From JAIPAN01 sp040403555 (GTDB taxonomy: Bacteria; Bacteroidota; Bacteroidia; Sphingobacteriales; Sphingobacteriaceae): a stretch of 64,000 nt of DNA. The position numbers and the translations under genes were made by a program. Below are positions 10,126 to 19,577 of the stretch, piece after piece. The stretch's first letter is position 1. Each line of letters begins with the position of its first letter. Below the pieces are notes generated by a model, which was not told the origin of the DNA, searched no databases, and saw only the letters and a list, made by a program, of their open reading frames with translations. Location of the stretch: contig JBBAKN010000002.1 of the NCBI GenBank assembly GCA_040403555.1, forward strand, positions 124,001-188,000. Direction: 5' to 3'.

Positions 10126-12315
10126 ATGAGTGAGACACTAAACAGACAAGAATTACAAAGCTATACCAGTGTACTATGGAAAATTTTCATAGGAATAATT
10201 GCCTTCTCGGCTATTTTTATTTTTTGTATCGGGTTGGGCCTATTTGGCAAGATGCCCACTTTTAGAGATTTAGAAAATCCGAAAAGCAATTTAGCCTCCG
10301 AAATTATTTCTGAAGATAATGTAGTTTTAGGAACCTACTATATACAAAATCGCTCCAATGTACGCTATGAACAAATATCCCCAAACGTAATCAATGCGCT
10401 GGTCGCAACCGAAGATATTCGCTTTTATAGCCACTCGGGAATCGATTTTAGACGCACCTTTACCATTTTGTTTTATAATCTTATTGGCAAAAAACAAGGT
10501 GCCAGTACCATTACACAACAATTAGCCCTAAACTTATTTTCTGAACGGGCCAAAAATCCGTTTAAACGCATTATTCAAAAACTCCAAGAATGGATTATTG
10601 CCGTTAAACTAGAGCGTAATTATACCAAAGAAGAAATTTTAACTATCTACCTCAATACAGTAGATTTTGGCGCCTACAATACCTTTGGTATCAAATCGGC
10701 GGCCAGAACGTACTTCAATACTACACCCGATAAACTTAGGCCCGACCAAGCAGCCGTTTTAATTGGTATGCTAAAAGGACCCTCATTTTATTCCCCCACA
10801 CACAACCCCGAGCGGGCCTTAGCCAGACGTAATACCGTATTAGACAACATGCGCAAAGCCGACTATTTAAGTGATGAAGAAACCGAAAAATTTCAGCAAT
10901 TACCCCTCAACTTAGATTTCAACCCAGCAAACTATAATGTTGGCTTGGCTCCTTATTTCCGAGCCATGCTTAAAAAAGAAATACAACGCATTTTTGAAGA
11001 ACAAGCTATAACCAAAGCCGATGGCACACCATACGATTTAGATCGCGATGGACTAAAAATATACAGCACCATTAACGCCAGCATGCAAAAATATGCCGAA
11101 GATGCACAGAGGGAATACATGAAAGAACTGCAACAGCAGTTTAATGCCCAATGGAAAGGTCGTAAAGATCCCTTTAAAGATTACCAGCAATTACTTGATC
11201 AGGGTATTAAACGCTCCGACCGCTACCGACAATTACAAACCTTAGGAAGAACCGAATTGGAAATTCAGCAAGACTTTTTAAGTCCAGCACGCATGACCAT
11301 TTTTAGCTGGAAAGGCAATATTGACACCCTTATGCGCCCTATAGACTCTGTAAAATATTATAAACTCCTTTTAAGAAATGCACTCATGTCTATGGAGCCC
11401 CAAACCGGCCATGTAAAAGCCTGGGTAGGTGGTACCAACTTCGAATACTTTAAATACGACCAAGTGAAAATGGGTACCCGCCAAGTAGGTTCAACAGCCA
11501 AACCCTTTACTTATGCTGTAGCTATTGACAACGGCTATTCGCCTTGCTTAACCGTACCAAACGAACCGGTAGAAATTGAGGGTTGGACACCCAATGCATC
11601 CAAACCCCTTCCGGGAAGCATCACCTTAAAAAGGGCCTTAGCCTATTCTCAAAACTATGTAACCGCCTACATGATGAAACAAGTGGGTGCCACTGCCGTT
11701 TCTACACTCATTAAAAAAATGGGTGTTACTAGCGATGTACCAGCTTACCCATCTATTTGCTTGGGTACGTTTGATGCTTCGGTATACGACATGGTAGGCG
11801 CCTATTCGGCCTTTGTAAACCACGGCACCTGGACCGAGCCGATTTATTTATTACGTATTGAAGATAAAAACGGCAACATGCTTTACGAGCGTAAGCCCAA
11901 AGTAGTTTTTGCCTTAAATGAGCAAACGGCTTACGTAATGACCCAAATGCTTAAAGGCGTAGTGGAGAACGGAACCGGATCACGCTTGCGTTATAAATAC
12001 GGACTTACAAACCCAATTGGTGGTAAAACCGGAACTACGCAAAATAACTCCGACGGTTGGTTTATGGGTATTACGCCACAATTGGTTACTGGTGTTTGGA
12101 CTGGCTGCGAAGACCGAGCCATTCACTTTTTCTCTACTAACCAAGGCGAAGGAGCCAATTCGGCTTTGCCAATTTTTGCCTTGTTTATGAAAAAGATATA
12201 TGCTGATGGTAAACTGAAATACAGCAAAGGTGATTTTGAACCACCAAAAGGGGGACAAACCATCGCCTTTGACTGCGATACCTACACCACACCAGCCACG
12301 GTAGAAGAAAATTAA
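10126..12315 (+). CDS. Penicillin-binding protein 1A (bifunctional glycosyltransferase/transpeptidase)
   Basis: This 729-residue class A PBP polymerises and cross-links peptidoglycan at the outer face of the inner membrane. One membrane helix lies near residues 17-42. The GT51 domain shows ATEDIRFYSHSGID with its catalytic Glu and GASTITQQLALNLF. The transpeptidase domain shows the SxxK active site in GSTAKPFTYA, SQN in YSQNYVTA, and KTG in GGKTGTT. It begins 4 bases after sprE, so the two are probably co-transcribed and translationally linked. The coupling may matter because the GldKLMN machine must cross the peptidoglycan. Confidence 0.93.
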   Translation: MSETLNRQELQSYTSVLWKIFIGIIAFSAIFIFCIGLGLFGKMPTFRDLENPKSNLASEIISEDNVVLGTYYIQNRSNVRYEQISPNVINALVATEDIRFYSHSGIDFRRTFTILFYNLIGKKQGASTITQQLALNLFSERAKNPFKRIIQKLQEWIIAVKLERNYTKEEILTIYLNTVDFGAYNTFGIKSAARTYFNTTPDKLRPDQAAVLIGMLKGPSFYSPTHNPERALARRNTVLDNMRKADYLSDEETEKFQQLPLNLDFNPANYNVGLAPYFRAMLKKEIQRIFEEQAITKADGTPYDLDRDGLKIYSTINASMQKYAEDAQREYMKELQQQFNAQWKGRKDPFKDYQQLLDQGIKRSDRYRQLQTLGRTELEIQQDFLSPARMTIFSWKGNIDTLMRPIDSVKYYKLLLRNALMSMEPQTGHVKAWVGGTNFEYFKYDQVKMGTRQVGSTAKPFTYAVAIDNGYSPCLTVPNEPVEIEGWTPNASKPLPGSITLKRALAYSQNYVTAYMMKQVGATAVSTLIKKMGVTSDVPAYPSICLGTFDASVYDMVGAYSAFVNHGTWTEPIYLLRIEDKNGNMLYERKPKVVFALNEQTAYVMTQMLKGVVENGTGSRLRYKYGLTNPIGGKTGTTQNNSDGWFMGITPQLVTGVWTGCEDRAIHFFSTNQGEGANSALPIFALFMKKIYADGKLKYSKGDFEPPKGGQTIAFDCDTYTTPATVEEN

Positions 12316-12337
12316 GCCGAAGGCCACAAGCTAACAA

Positions 12338-14149
12338 ATGAGCAAAGTACCTGATTTCTCTGCATTTCTAAAAAATTTACCTCAAAAGCCAGGGGTATAC
12401 CAGTTTTGGAATGCCGAAGACGAACTCATTTACATTGGTAAAGCAAAAAGTCTCAAAAGTAGGGTCAGTTCGTATTTTGTTACGGCTAACCAGCGCTTAA
12501 ATGCCAAAACCAGGGTATTGGTAAGCAAAATTGTGCGCATTAGCTTTACGTTGGTAGATACCGAAATTGATGCCTGGTTATTAGAAAATAGCCTGATTAA
12601 AAAGCACCAACCACGTTACAACGTACTGCTTAAAGATGATAAAACTTACCCGTGGATTGTTATAAAAAACGAGCGATTCCCACGAATTTTTAGTACCCGA
12701 CGTGTTATTAAAGATGGCTCTACCTATTTCGGGCCATATGCCTCTATTGGCATGATGTACACCATTTTAGGTTTAATAAAAGAAATTTATCCCTTGCGTA
12801 ACTGCAATTTGGCGCTAAGTGAAGCAAACATTGCCGCCGAAAAATTTAAAGTGTGTTTAGAATATCAAATTGGAAATTGTAAGGGGCCTTGCCAAGCCTT
12901 GCAAAGCGAAACGGATTACAACCAGACTATTGAAGAGATTAAAGATATTTTAACGGGCAAAATTAGCTCGGTAATTAGGCGCTTAAACGATGAACTGAAA
13001 CAAGCTGTTTCGGAAATGCAGTTTGAACGGGCGCAATCGCTCAAAGAAAAACTCGACTCTTTAGTTGGCTATCAAAGTAAATCTACGGTGGTGAGTGCAG
13101 CCATTAGCAATGTTGATGTGTTTAGCATTGCCTCCGAAAATAATTATGCCTTTGTAAATTACCTCAAAGTAATGAACGGCACCATTATACAAACGCAAAC
13201 CATTGAGCTGCGTAAAAAGCTCGACGAAACGGAGGAGGAATTACTAAGCATTGCAATTTCTGATTTTAGAGCCCGTTTTAACAGCCAATCGAAAGAAATT
13301 ATTGTGCCTTTTGCGCTAGAGCTGCAAGATGACAATATCCACTTCACAGTGCCCAAATTAGGCGAAAAGAAAAAACTACTGGAACTTTCGCAGAAGAACG
13401 TATTTTACTTTAAAAAAGACCGCCTAAACCAATACGAAAAACTAAACCCCGAGGTAAAAACCGAACGTGTATTGACGCAGATGATGAAAGATTTACGCCT
13501 CAATCAATTGCCCACACACATCGAATGTTTCGATAATTCCAACTTCCAAGGGCAATACCCGGTATCGGCTATTGTAGTTTTTAAAGATGCCAAACCCTCT
13601 AAAAAAGACTACCGCCACTTTAACGTAAAAACAGTAGAAGGCCCCAATGATTTCGCCACTATGGAAGAAGCCGTGTACCGCAGGTATAAGCGCATGCTGG
13701 ATGAAGGCGAAGCCTTACCGCAACTCGTGGTAATTGATGGAGGAAAAGGGCAACTATCCGCAGCTTTAACCAGTTTAAAAAAGTTGGGGATCAGTAAGCA
13801 ACTTACCGTGATTGGCATTGCCAAGCGCTTAGAAGAATTGTACTACCCCGGCGACCCCTATCCGCTGCATTTGGATAAGAAATCGGAGAGTTTGCGCATC
13901 ATTCAGCAATTACGAGATGAGGCCCACCGCTTTGGTATTACCTTTCACCGCAAAAAACGCGATCAGGGAACACTAAAAACCGAACTATCTAACATACCTG
14001 GTGTTGGGACTACTACCGCTCAAAAATTGCTGAGCACCTTTAAATCGGTAAAGAAAATTAAAGAAGCTGCCCCCGAAGAATTGGCCAAGGTGTTGAATAA
14101 AAAACAGCTAGAGGCCCTACAAACTTATTTCGAAAAAGCGGTAAACTAA
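12338..14149 (+). CDS. uvrC: Excinuclease ABC subunit C
   Basis: The 603-residue UvrC makes both incisions in nucleotide excision repair. Domains in order: GIY-YIG nuclease (PGVYQFWN to YIGKAKSLKSRVSSYF, residues about 17-50), the Cys-rich CLEYQIGNCKGPC region near 170-185, the UVR helix that binds UvrB (ERAQSLKEKLDSL near 233), the RNase H-like second nuclease (ECFDNSNFQG, then VIDGGKGQL), and a C-terminal helix-hairpin-helix (IPGVGTTTAQKLL near 553). Length matches the family. It is the third gene of the sprE run and ends at a bidirectional terminator. Confidence 0.97.
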   Translation: MSKVPDFSAFLKNLPQKPGVYQFWNAEDELIYIGKAKSLKSRVSSYFVTANQRLNAKTRVLVSKIVRISFTLVDTEIDAWLLENSLIKKHQPRYNVLLKDDKTYPWIVIKNERFPRIFSTRRVIKDGSTYFGPYASIGMMYTILGLIKEIYPLRNCNLALSEANIAAEKFKVCLEYQIGNCKGPCQALQSETDYNQTIEEIKDILTGKISSVIRRLNDELKQAVSEMQFERAQSLKEKLDSLVGYQSKSTVVSAAISNVDVFSIASENNYAFVNYLKVMNGTIIQTQTIELRKKLDETEEELLSIAISDFRARFNSQSKEIIVPFALELQDDNIHFTVPKLGEKKKLLELSQKNVFYFKKDRLNQYEKLNPEVKTERVLTQMMKDLRLNQLPTHIECFDNSNFQGQYPVSAIVVFKDAKPSKKDYRHFNVKTVEGPNDFATMEEAVYRRYKRMLDEGEALPQLVVIDGGKGQLSAALTSLKKLGISKQLTVIGIAKRLEELYYPGDPYPLHLDKKSESLRIIQQLRDEAHRFGITFHRKKRDQGTLKTELSNIPGVGTTTAQKLLSTFKSVKKIKEAAPEELAKVLNKKQLEALQTYFEKAVN

Positions 14150-14176
14150 AAAAGGCTCCGTTTCGAGAGCCTTTTT
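14149..14176. terminator. Bidirectional terminator between uvrC and gldN
   Basis: AAAAAGGCTC and GAGCCTTTTT make a perfect 10-bp stem around an 8-base loop, with T-runs on both strands. It lies in the 36-base gap between convergent uvrC and gldN and should end both transcripts. Confidence 0.85.
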
Positions 14177-14185
14177 CTTAGGAGA

Positions 14186-15145
14186 TTAGTACGACCACAA
14201 GTCGTGTTCCCAATCTAACAATTCTTTCTTTAAGCGTTCGCTTTCTTTCAAACGATCTACGCCACTTGTTTTCACGTAATCTTTAATAGCTTCGTCTTTC
14301 ACATTAGATGTTTTTACGATAAAGCTAGAGAAAATGCGTTTCATAAACACGTCGTCGTAAGATAGGGTAGCGGCATCGTTATGGCTGTTTGCCACAGGTT
14401 TGCTTACCAAAATATTTCTTAATTCAGGGAAATACAACCAAAACAGAATATTCTGTCCTTGATCTTCACCATTGACCACATTCTTTCTTAGTATAGCTAA
14501 ACCCACAATGCGTGGCTCAAATACCGACCGCTGTTTGTCGAAAATCCAATCTTCTTTAATTCTAAAATTAAAGTTCCCGTAAATTTCAGGAGAAAATACG
14601 TTGGCCACCATGTGGTCACCAGTTTTTTCGCCAGCTTCATTATAATCGGGCACCAAGGTACTATCGTTGAACAGAGAGATTGCTTTTTGGGCCGTTAAAG
14701 TTGTTGCAAAAGCATCGCCATTTAAATCGTCTTTATCCCCTGCAGGGGTAGGATCGTATGCGGTCAGTTCACCAGCTTCTACCGCACGTTTAATAATTTC
14801 AATTAAACTAGCTTGCGGCGCAATAAAAAACTGATTTATTTTTTCACGCACATCTATTTCTCTCCAAACACGCTTGCTGTAAATGATATCTGCTTCTCTA
14901 ATGGTAGCCAGTGGCGTTAATTTTGCCTGCGGAATACTAACTTTTTTATAATACCCATCTACCGGTCTGTCTTGCTGCTTTGGGGCAGGGACTGGAACAG
15001 GTGGTGGCGTTGGAGGTATCACTACAGGTGCAGGGATGGGCTCCGTTTTAGCAAGCGGTTTTTTAGTGGTGTTTGGCTTGGTAGTCTGCGCCCATACAGA
15101 AACAGATAACACTACCAAAACGCAACTAATAAAAATCTTTTTCAT
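14186..15145 (-). CDS. gldN: Gliding motility / type IX secretion protein GldN (PorN)
   Basis: The 319-residue periplasmic protein forms the ring with GldK in the type IX secretion system. The signal peptide ends VWA, followed by Gln at +1. A proline-rich linker at about residues 22-58 comes next and then the GldN domain, which shows DIIYSKRVWREIDVREKINQ and the conserved LFWLYFPELRNIL segment. It is the last gene of gldKLMN, 6 bases after gldM. The C-terminus runs to a shared terminator with uvrC. Confidence 0.93.
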   Translation of the reverse strand: MKKIFISCVLVVLSVSVWAQTTKPNTTKKPLAKTEPIPAPVVIPPTPPPVPVPAPKQQDRPVDGYYKKVSIPQAKLTPLATIREADIIYSKRVWREIDVREKINQFFIAPQASLIEIIKRAVEAGELTAYDPTPAGDKDDLNGDAFATTLTAQKAISLFNDSTLVPDYNEAGEKTGDHMVANVFSPEIYGNFNFRIKEDWIFDKQRSVFEPRIVGLAILRKNVVNGEDQGQNILFWLYFPELRNILVSKPVANSHNDAATLSYDDVFMKRIFSSFIVKTSNVKDEAIKDYVKTSGVDRLKESERLKKELLDWEHDLWSY

Positions 15146-15151
15146 ACAGAA

Positions 15152-16681
15152 TTAGTTTGCAGTTAATACAATGGGGTCTAACCCTCTTTGTGATCCATCA
15201 GGCCCCACCGCAATAATATTATCAAAAATCACACGAGTACCTGCTGAAACGGTATTTATAGCAGATTTTGCGCTTCCTTCTAAGCTATTGCCATTACCTT
15301 GTACCACAATAACATCGGCACGTGGTTTTGCAATTAATAAGGTATACCTCACAATGGTAAATTTCGCATCAAAATCGAAACCCTCTAACACAGCAGCTAC
15401 AAAGTTTTGAGCTCTAATGGCTGCAGCACTTAAGGTTCCGCTAGATTTTCCGGCAAATCGTGCTTTCGGATCTGGAATTCGTTTTACACGGAAATTGCTA
15501 GAGCCAATGGCTTGTACTCTACCATTAATTTCTGCAGAAACATTGACAACTACAGGTGTTGGAGTATTTGATGTAAAGGTGTAACGACCATTAGCACCGC
15601 TCATGCTACCAGAACTTACGCTCACTCTGAGTTTTTCTTTCGGAATACCTGGAGCCGAAATGGATACCGGGTTAGGCACACCAATGTAAAATACGTTCAT
15701 TTTATCTGGAGATACTACCGCTGATGGCCGAGCTACTTGGTACTTTTGTTCTGGGGTACGGTAGGTTTTAGGTTTACCATCGGTACCAATTACGGTTAAG
15801 CTACCCACCCAACTAAACATACCTTCTCTATTTGTATTTACGGTGTACACACCTTTACCCTCTTTTATAGGTAAATTAGCACCACCAACGTTTATAGTTT
15901 GTTTTAGGGTAGAGCTCGAAGCTGTTAAAAAAACTTCGGCAGTATAGGGTTGCCCCTGAATAACGTAAGAGGTTGGTGCGACAGCTACGGCAGCAAACTG
16001 ATCTAAATTGATCTCTGCCTGATCCATTTTACCCAAAATCTTTTTCACCATTTCCGATTCGGCATTTTTAGCATCGGCCTGTATTTTGGTTAAGGCAGTC
16101 ATAGCGGCTGTTAAAGGAATTCCGTCGCCAAAATTGGCTTCTTCCCATGTTTTCGAAACACCTCCTTTGCTTGGAGGATCTATGGTAGTAAGTGAAAATT
16201 TAACCGTTTTGCGCTCTTTTGCGTCTAAAAGACTTAGTAATTTCTCACGAGTTGCGTTAATTTTTTTACGCAAGTTGGTGGCTTTGCCTCCATTTATCAT
16301 AAAACGAGGAGAAATATCTACACTGGCTCTGCCTTCTAAATCGCCGCTACTTTCATTAATACCTCCACCTTCTTCTGTAAGAGTAGTTTTAAGGTCATTA
16401 ATGTACGCTTCTAAATCACGTTCATAGCCACTTGCTTTTTTAGCCCTATCGTAAATAGGCTTTGCTTTAATCGGATCGTCTTTGAGTTTAGTTGCTTCAA
16501 AAGAAGAAAATGTAGCTTCAACACCACTATTTACGTTTTTAGTTGACGTAGATAAACTATCGGTGATGTTTTTAAATGCGTCTAGCAACGAATCGTTTAC
16601 ACTCAAGGCAATTAAACCCAGTAAAACCAGGTATAAAATGCCTATCATCCGCTGCCTTGGGGTTTCTTTACCTCCAGCCAT
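15152..16681 (-). CDS. gldM: Gliding motility / type IX secretion motor protein GldM (PorM)
   Basis: The 509-residue partner of GldL in the proton-driven type IX motor. The start is MAGGKETPRQRMIGILYLV, with one membrane helix at about residues 12-30, then a helical region and a series of beta-rich domains reaching into the periplasm; the C-terminus includes the region that contacts the GldK-GldN ring. The family-typical first 35 residues, including the membrane segment LVLLGLIALSVNDSLLDAF, are clear. It lies between gldL (33 bases) and gldN (6 bases). Confidence 0.95.
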   Translation of the reverse strand: MAGGKETPRQRMIGILYLVLLGLIALSVNDSLLDAFKNITDSLSTSTKNVNSGVEATFSSFEATKLKDDPIKAKPIYDRAKKASGYERDLEAYINDLKTTLTEEGGGINESSGDLEGRASVDISPRFMINGGKATNLRKKINATREKLLSLLDAKERKTVKFSLTTIDPPSKGGVSKTWEEANFGDGIPLTAAMTALTKIQADAKNAESEMVKKILGKMDQAEINLDQFAAVAVAPTSYVIQGQPYTAEVFLTASSSTLKQTINVGGANLPIKEGKGVYTVNTNREGMFSWVGSLTVIGTDGKPKTYRTPEQKYQVARPSAVVSPDKMNVFYIGVPNPVSISAPGIPKEKLRVSVSSGSMSGANGRYTFTSNTPTPVVVNVSAEINGRVQAIGSSNFRVKRIPDPKARFAGKSSGTLSAAAIRAQNFVAAVLEGFDFDAKFTIVRYTLLIAKPRADVIVVQGNGNSLEGSAKSAINTVSAGTRVIFDNIIAVGPDGSQRGLDPIVLTAN

Positions 16682-16714
16682 AATTTAAAATTTAGTATTG
16701 GGTGTAAAAACTAA

Positions 16715-17302
16715 TTAGTTTCGTGGCTGATTCATAGCCGTTAACATATTGCCGTACACTGCATTTAATGCTGCTAAGTTTTTCGACAATTTTAGTACTT
16801 CTTCTTGCACTTTTTTCGAATCATCCATAGAGTGTGCCATTGGCGCAACATCCATTTTGCTTAAATTATCGCTAAGTTGTTTAAGGTTAGCATTTATTTG
16901 ATCGAAGCTAGCCGAAGCTGCTTTTACTTTTGTTGCAAATTCGTTGGTTACCGCTACGGCATCTGCTGCTGATGAAATAGCAGCTAAATTGTTTGCAAAG
17001 TTTTTTAAGCCTGCTTCAATTTTAGCTTTTGATTCTTTATCTAGCTCAACACCCGGTATACCAAATGCGCCACCACCACTGGCAACAGGCCCGTGAGCTT
17101 CTTCGTCTGGGTTGGCATAAGCAATTACACCTAATATAAAAAATAGAACAGCTTCTGTACCTAAACCGACTGCAATGCCAATTTCGGCGCCTGAATAGTG
17201 GTTAATTTTAAAAATCAAACCAACAATTACAATAGATGCCCCGATATTAATGAGGGCGCTTTGGTATTTCGTAAAAAGTTTAAAAAATTTATTGTTAGTC
17301 AT
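16715..17302 (-). CDS. gldL: Gliding motility / type IX secretion motor protein GldL (PorL)
   Basis: The 195-residue cytoplasmic-membrane motor protein has two membrane helices at about residues 15-34 and 41-62. Lys32 in IFKINHYSG and Glu50 in GLGTEAVLFF fit the conserved membrane Lys and Glu that are thought to handle protons in GldL of F. johnsoniae; here they are about four residues closer because of a shorter loop. The C-terminal 120 residues form a cytoplasmic Ala- and Lys-rich helical tail. Two GldL chains wrap the helices of GldM. The gene is second in gldKLMN. Confidence 0.94.
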   Translation of the reverse strand: MTNNKFFKLFTKYQSALINIGASIVIVGLIFKINHYSGAEIGIAVGLGTEAVLFFILGVIAYANPDEEAHGPVASGGGAFGIPGVELDKESKAKIEAGLKNFANNLAAISSAADAVAVTNEFATKVKAASASFDQINANLKQLSDNLSKMDVAPMAHSMDDSKKVQEEVLKLSKNLAALNAVYGNMLTAMNQPRN

Positions 17303-17346
17303 AACAAGATTGTTTTAAATGAATATGTCTAATTGGGGTTAATTGA

Positions 17347-18684
17347 TTATTTATCTTTAATATCTCTACCGATATAAGGTGTTACACAACGAAAACCTAT
17401 AAACGATTTGGCTTCGTCTTGAAACTCGTAGGTACGAGCCGAATTTTGCAAGAAATAGCCAATATCTTTCCAAGAACCTCCACGCACTACTTTGCGTTTT
17501 AAGGCATCAGGGTCGGTATCTTTAGCTTCGTAAGCAAAAGCCGGGTTCAAATCGTTGGTAAAGTTTGGTGCAGACTCGTCGAAAGCAGATGAAGTCCACT
17601 CGGCCACGTTTCCAGCAATATTGTATAGGCCAAAATCATTTGGGAAATACGATTTTACATTTACCGTAAAGGCACCGCCATCATCGGCATAATTACCTCT
17701 ACCGGGTTTAAAGTTAGCCATTAAGCATCCTTTGGCATTACGTGGATAAGGCCCACCCCATGGGTAGGTCGTTCCAGTTCTTCCGCCTCGGGCAGCATAT
17801 TCAAATTCGGCTTCGCTAGGTAGTTGATAGGGTAAACGTTTGGGTAATTTTTTAGATTCGCGGTAAGCGTCGTTGTAGCGGGAACGCCAAACGGTAAAGG
17901 CTCTTGCTTGGCGCCAGGTTACGCCTACCACCGGATAATTATTATAGGCCGGGTGAACAAAATACCCTTGAGCCATCGGCTCATTTTGCGCATAGGCAAA
18001 ATCAGATAGCCACGACAGCGTATCTGGGTAGATGGCTACATTATCGCGAATAATGAAATCTTGACGGCTTTTAGTTTTATCTTTTTTATTATCGGCTGCC
18101 CCACGCAAATTCATGATGGCAAAATTGTACTTCAACAAGCGAACATCCAATTCATTCCGATCAAACACACGATCATCTCCTTGGTAATAGATGTTTTGCA
18201 ACTTTGGTGCATTGCTTGCACCCGATTTTTTGTTACCCCAAATTACATTGGCGCCTTTGCCCAATTTTTTCCAATCGATTAATTTTTTAGCACCAGGTGC
18301 AGTACTTGGTGTTTTAGATTTGATAAAATATTTATCGTCTTTCAAATAATCGATAATGGCAATAGAATCACGCACCCAATTCACAAATTGGCGGTATTCG
18401 CTGTTGGTAATTTCGGTTTCGTCCATAAAAAAGGCTGAAACAGATGCCTGTTTGTTTTGCGCCAACTGACCAAAGGTTACATCTTGATCGGTTTGACCCA
18501 TTACAAAGGTGCCAGATGGAATATATACCATGCCATATGGCACTTCGTTGCTTTTAAAATTTTTTGCACCAGCACCTACTAATTCGCCACTAGCACCGCT
18601 TTTTCCGCAGCTACTAAGTAAGGCTCCAAAAGCCGTAAAAAGAATAAGAAAAATGGTGTTTTGGTGTATTTTTAGTAAACCCAT
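17347..18684 (-). CDS. gldK: Gliding motility / type IX secretion lipoprotein GldK (PorK)
   Basis: The 445-residue outer-membrane lipoprotein starts at the ATG at 18682-18684; a TTG at 18693 would add three residues and is less likely. The lipobox is LLSSC with Cys26. A formylglycine-generating-enzyme-like sulfatase domain follows, with YGMVYIPSGTFVMG near residue 50, the VVGVTWRQARAF and LPSEAEFEYAARGG blocks, and the closing SFIGFRCV. GldK makes a periplasmic ring with GldN. It heads gldKLMN. A -7 box lies 6 bases before the ATG. Confidence 0.95.
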   Translation of the reverse strand: MGLLKIHQNTIFLILFTAFGALLSSCGKSGASGELVGAGAKNFKSNEVPYGMVYIPSGTFVMGQTDQDVTFGQLAQNKQASVSAFFMDETEITNSEYRQFVNWVRDSIAIIDYLKDDKYFIKSKTPSTAPGAKKLIDWKKLGKGANVIWGNKKSGASNAPKLQNIYYQGDDRVFDRNELDVRLLKYNFAIMNLRGAADNKKDKTKSRQDFIIRDNVAIYPDTLSWLSDFAYAQNEPMAQGYFVHPAYNNYPVVGVTWRQARAFTVWRSRYNDAYRESKKLPKRLPYQLPSEAEFEYAARGGRTGTTYPWGGPYPRNAKGCLMANFKPGRGNYADDGGAFTVNVKSYFPNDFGLYNIAGNVAEWTSSAFDESAPNFTNDLNPAFAYEAKDTDPDALKRKVVRGGSWKDIGYFLQNSARTYEFQDEAKSFIGFRCVTPYIGRDIKDK

Positions 18685-18690
18685 AATGTT

Positions 18691-18698
18691 CAAAAATA
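18691..18698 (-). promoter_or_regulatory. Candidate -7 promoter box for gldKLMN
   Basis: The minus strand reads TATTTTTG, an exact TAnnTTTG match, and only AACATT separates it from the gldK ATG. If it is used, the gldK mRNA is leaderless. No TTTG is seen at -33. Confidence 0.4.
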
Positions 18699-18794
18699 TT
18701 CCGAATATAAGTAATTGCTATTAATTGTTTGTTAAAAAATAAATTTTAACCCTTTTTTTGGTCCTAGTTGTCTATTAAAATAACTGCTTTTAAG

Positions 18795-19565
18795 TTACTT
18801 GTTGGCTTGTTTAATGTATTCATCCAAGGCCATGGTCATACTAGGAGCCTTTGGTGAAGGAGCCGGAATATCCAATATCAATTCCCTGTCTAACAGTGCT
18901 TTATGCGTGGTTGTCCCAAAAGCAGCCAAGCGGGTATTGTTTTGTTGAAAATCAGGGAAGTTCTTATACAAGGATTGTATACTAGACGGACTGAAAAAGA
19001 CAATGATATCGTAAAAAACATCAGCCAAATCAGATAAATCGCTGCAAACAGTTTTAAATAGAACAGCCGTGGTAAAGGTATAGCCGTTGGTTTGTAAAAA
19101 GTTTTGCGTTTCTTCCCCAGCTACATCCGAACAGGGATACAAAAAGTTTTCGGCGGTGTGTTTTTTTAACAAATCTGCCAAATCAGCAGCGCTTTGTTTA
19201 CCAAAAAATATTTTCCGTTTGCGGTATTGTATGTATTTCTGCAGATAAAGCGCAATGTTTTCCGAAAGGCAGAAATACTTCATGTCGGCAGGGACTTCAA
19301 AACGCATTTCTTCACAAATTCTGAAATAGTGGTCGGCTGCATTTCTGCTGGTAAAAATAACCGCTGTAAAATCAACAAGGTTAATTTTATCCTTTCTAAA
19401 GTCTTTGGCAGGCACCCCTTCTACGTGTATAAACGACCTGAAATCGATTTTCAGATTATGCTTTTTAGCCAAATCAAAATACGGAGATTTCTCCGTTTCT
19501 GGCTTTGGCAATGTAAAAAGAACACTTTTTACTTTTTTATTTCTAGTTGATGACGATACCGGCAT
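18795..19565 (-). CDS. hemD: Uroporphyrinogen-III synthase-like protein
   Basis: This 256-residue protein has the two-lobed HemD layout: KVKSVLFTLPKPE at the start, FTAVIFTSRNAADHYF in lobe one, and DIIVFFSPSSIQSLYKNFP with RLAAFGTTTHKALL in lobe two. HemD closes and flips hydroxymethylbilane to uroporphyrinogen III. No other tetrapyrrole-ring gene is adjacent. It lies 12 bases after a DUF4271 gene and 110 bases before gldK, a linkage I recall from other Bacteroidota. The family is very divergent, so enzyme activity is probable but not certain. Confidence 0.75.
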   Translation of the reverse strand: MPVSSSTRNKKVKSVLFTLPKPETEKSPYFDLAKKHNLKIDFRSFIHVEGVPAKDFRKDKINLVDFTAVIFTSRNAADHYFRICEEMRFEVPADMKYFCLSENIALYLQKYIQYRKRKIFFGKQSAADLADLLKKHTAENFLYPCSDVAGEETQNFLQTNGYTFTTAVLFKTVCSDLSDLADVFYDIIVFFSPSSIQSLYKNFPDFQQNNTRLAAFGTTTHKALLDRELILDIPAPSPKAPSMTMALDEYIKQANK

Positions 19566-19577
19566 AGGCTATTTTTC

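Noticed and set aside
11980..12327. 115-codon open frame antisense to the PBP1A gene
   Set aside because: It lies wholly within a well-supported coding region and has no recognisable protein features.
18774..18797. Possible terminator TAACT/AGTTA after the hemD-like gene
   Set aside because: A 5-bp A/T-rich stem overlapping the stop codon is too weak to support.
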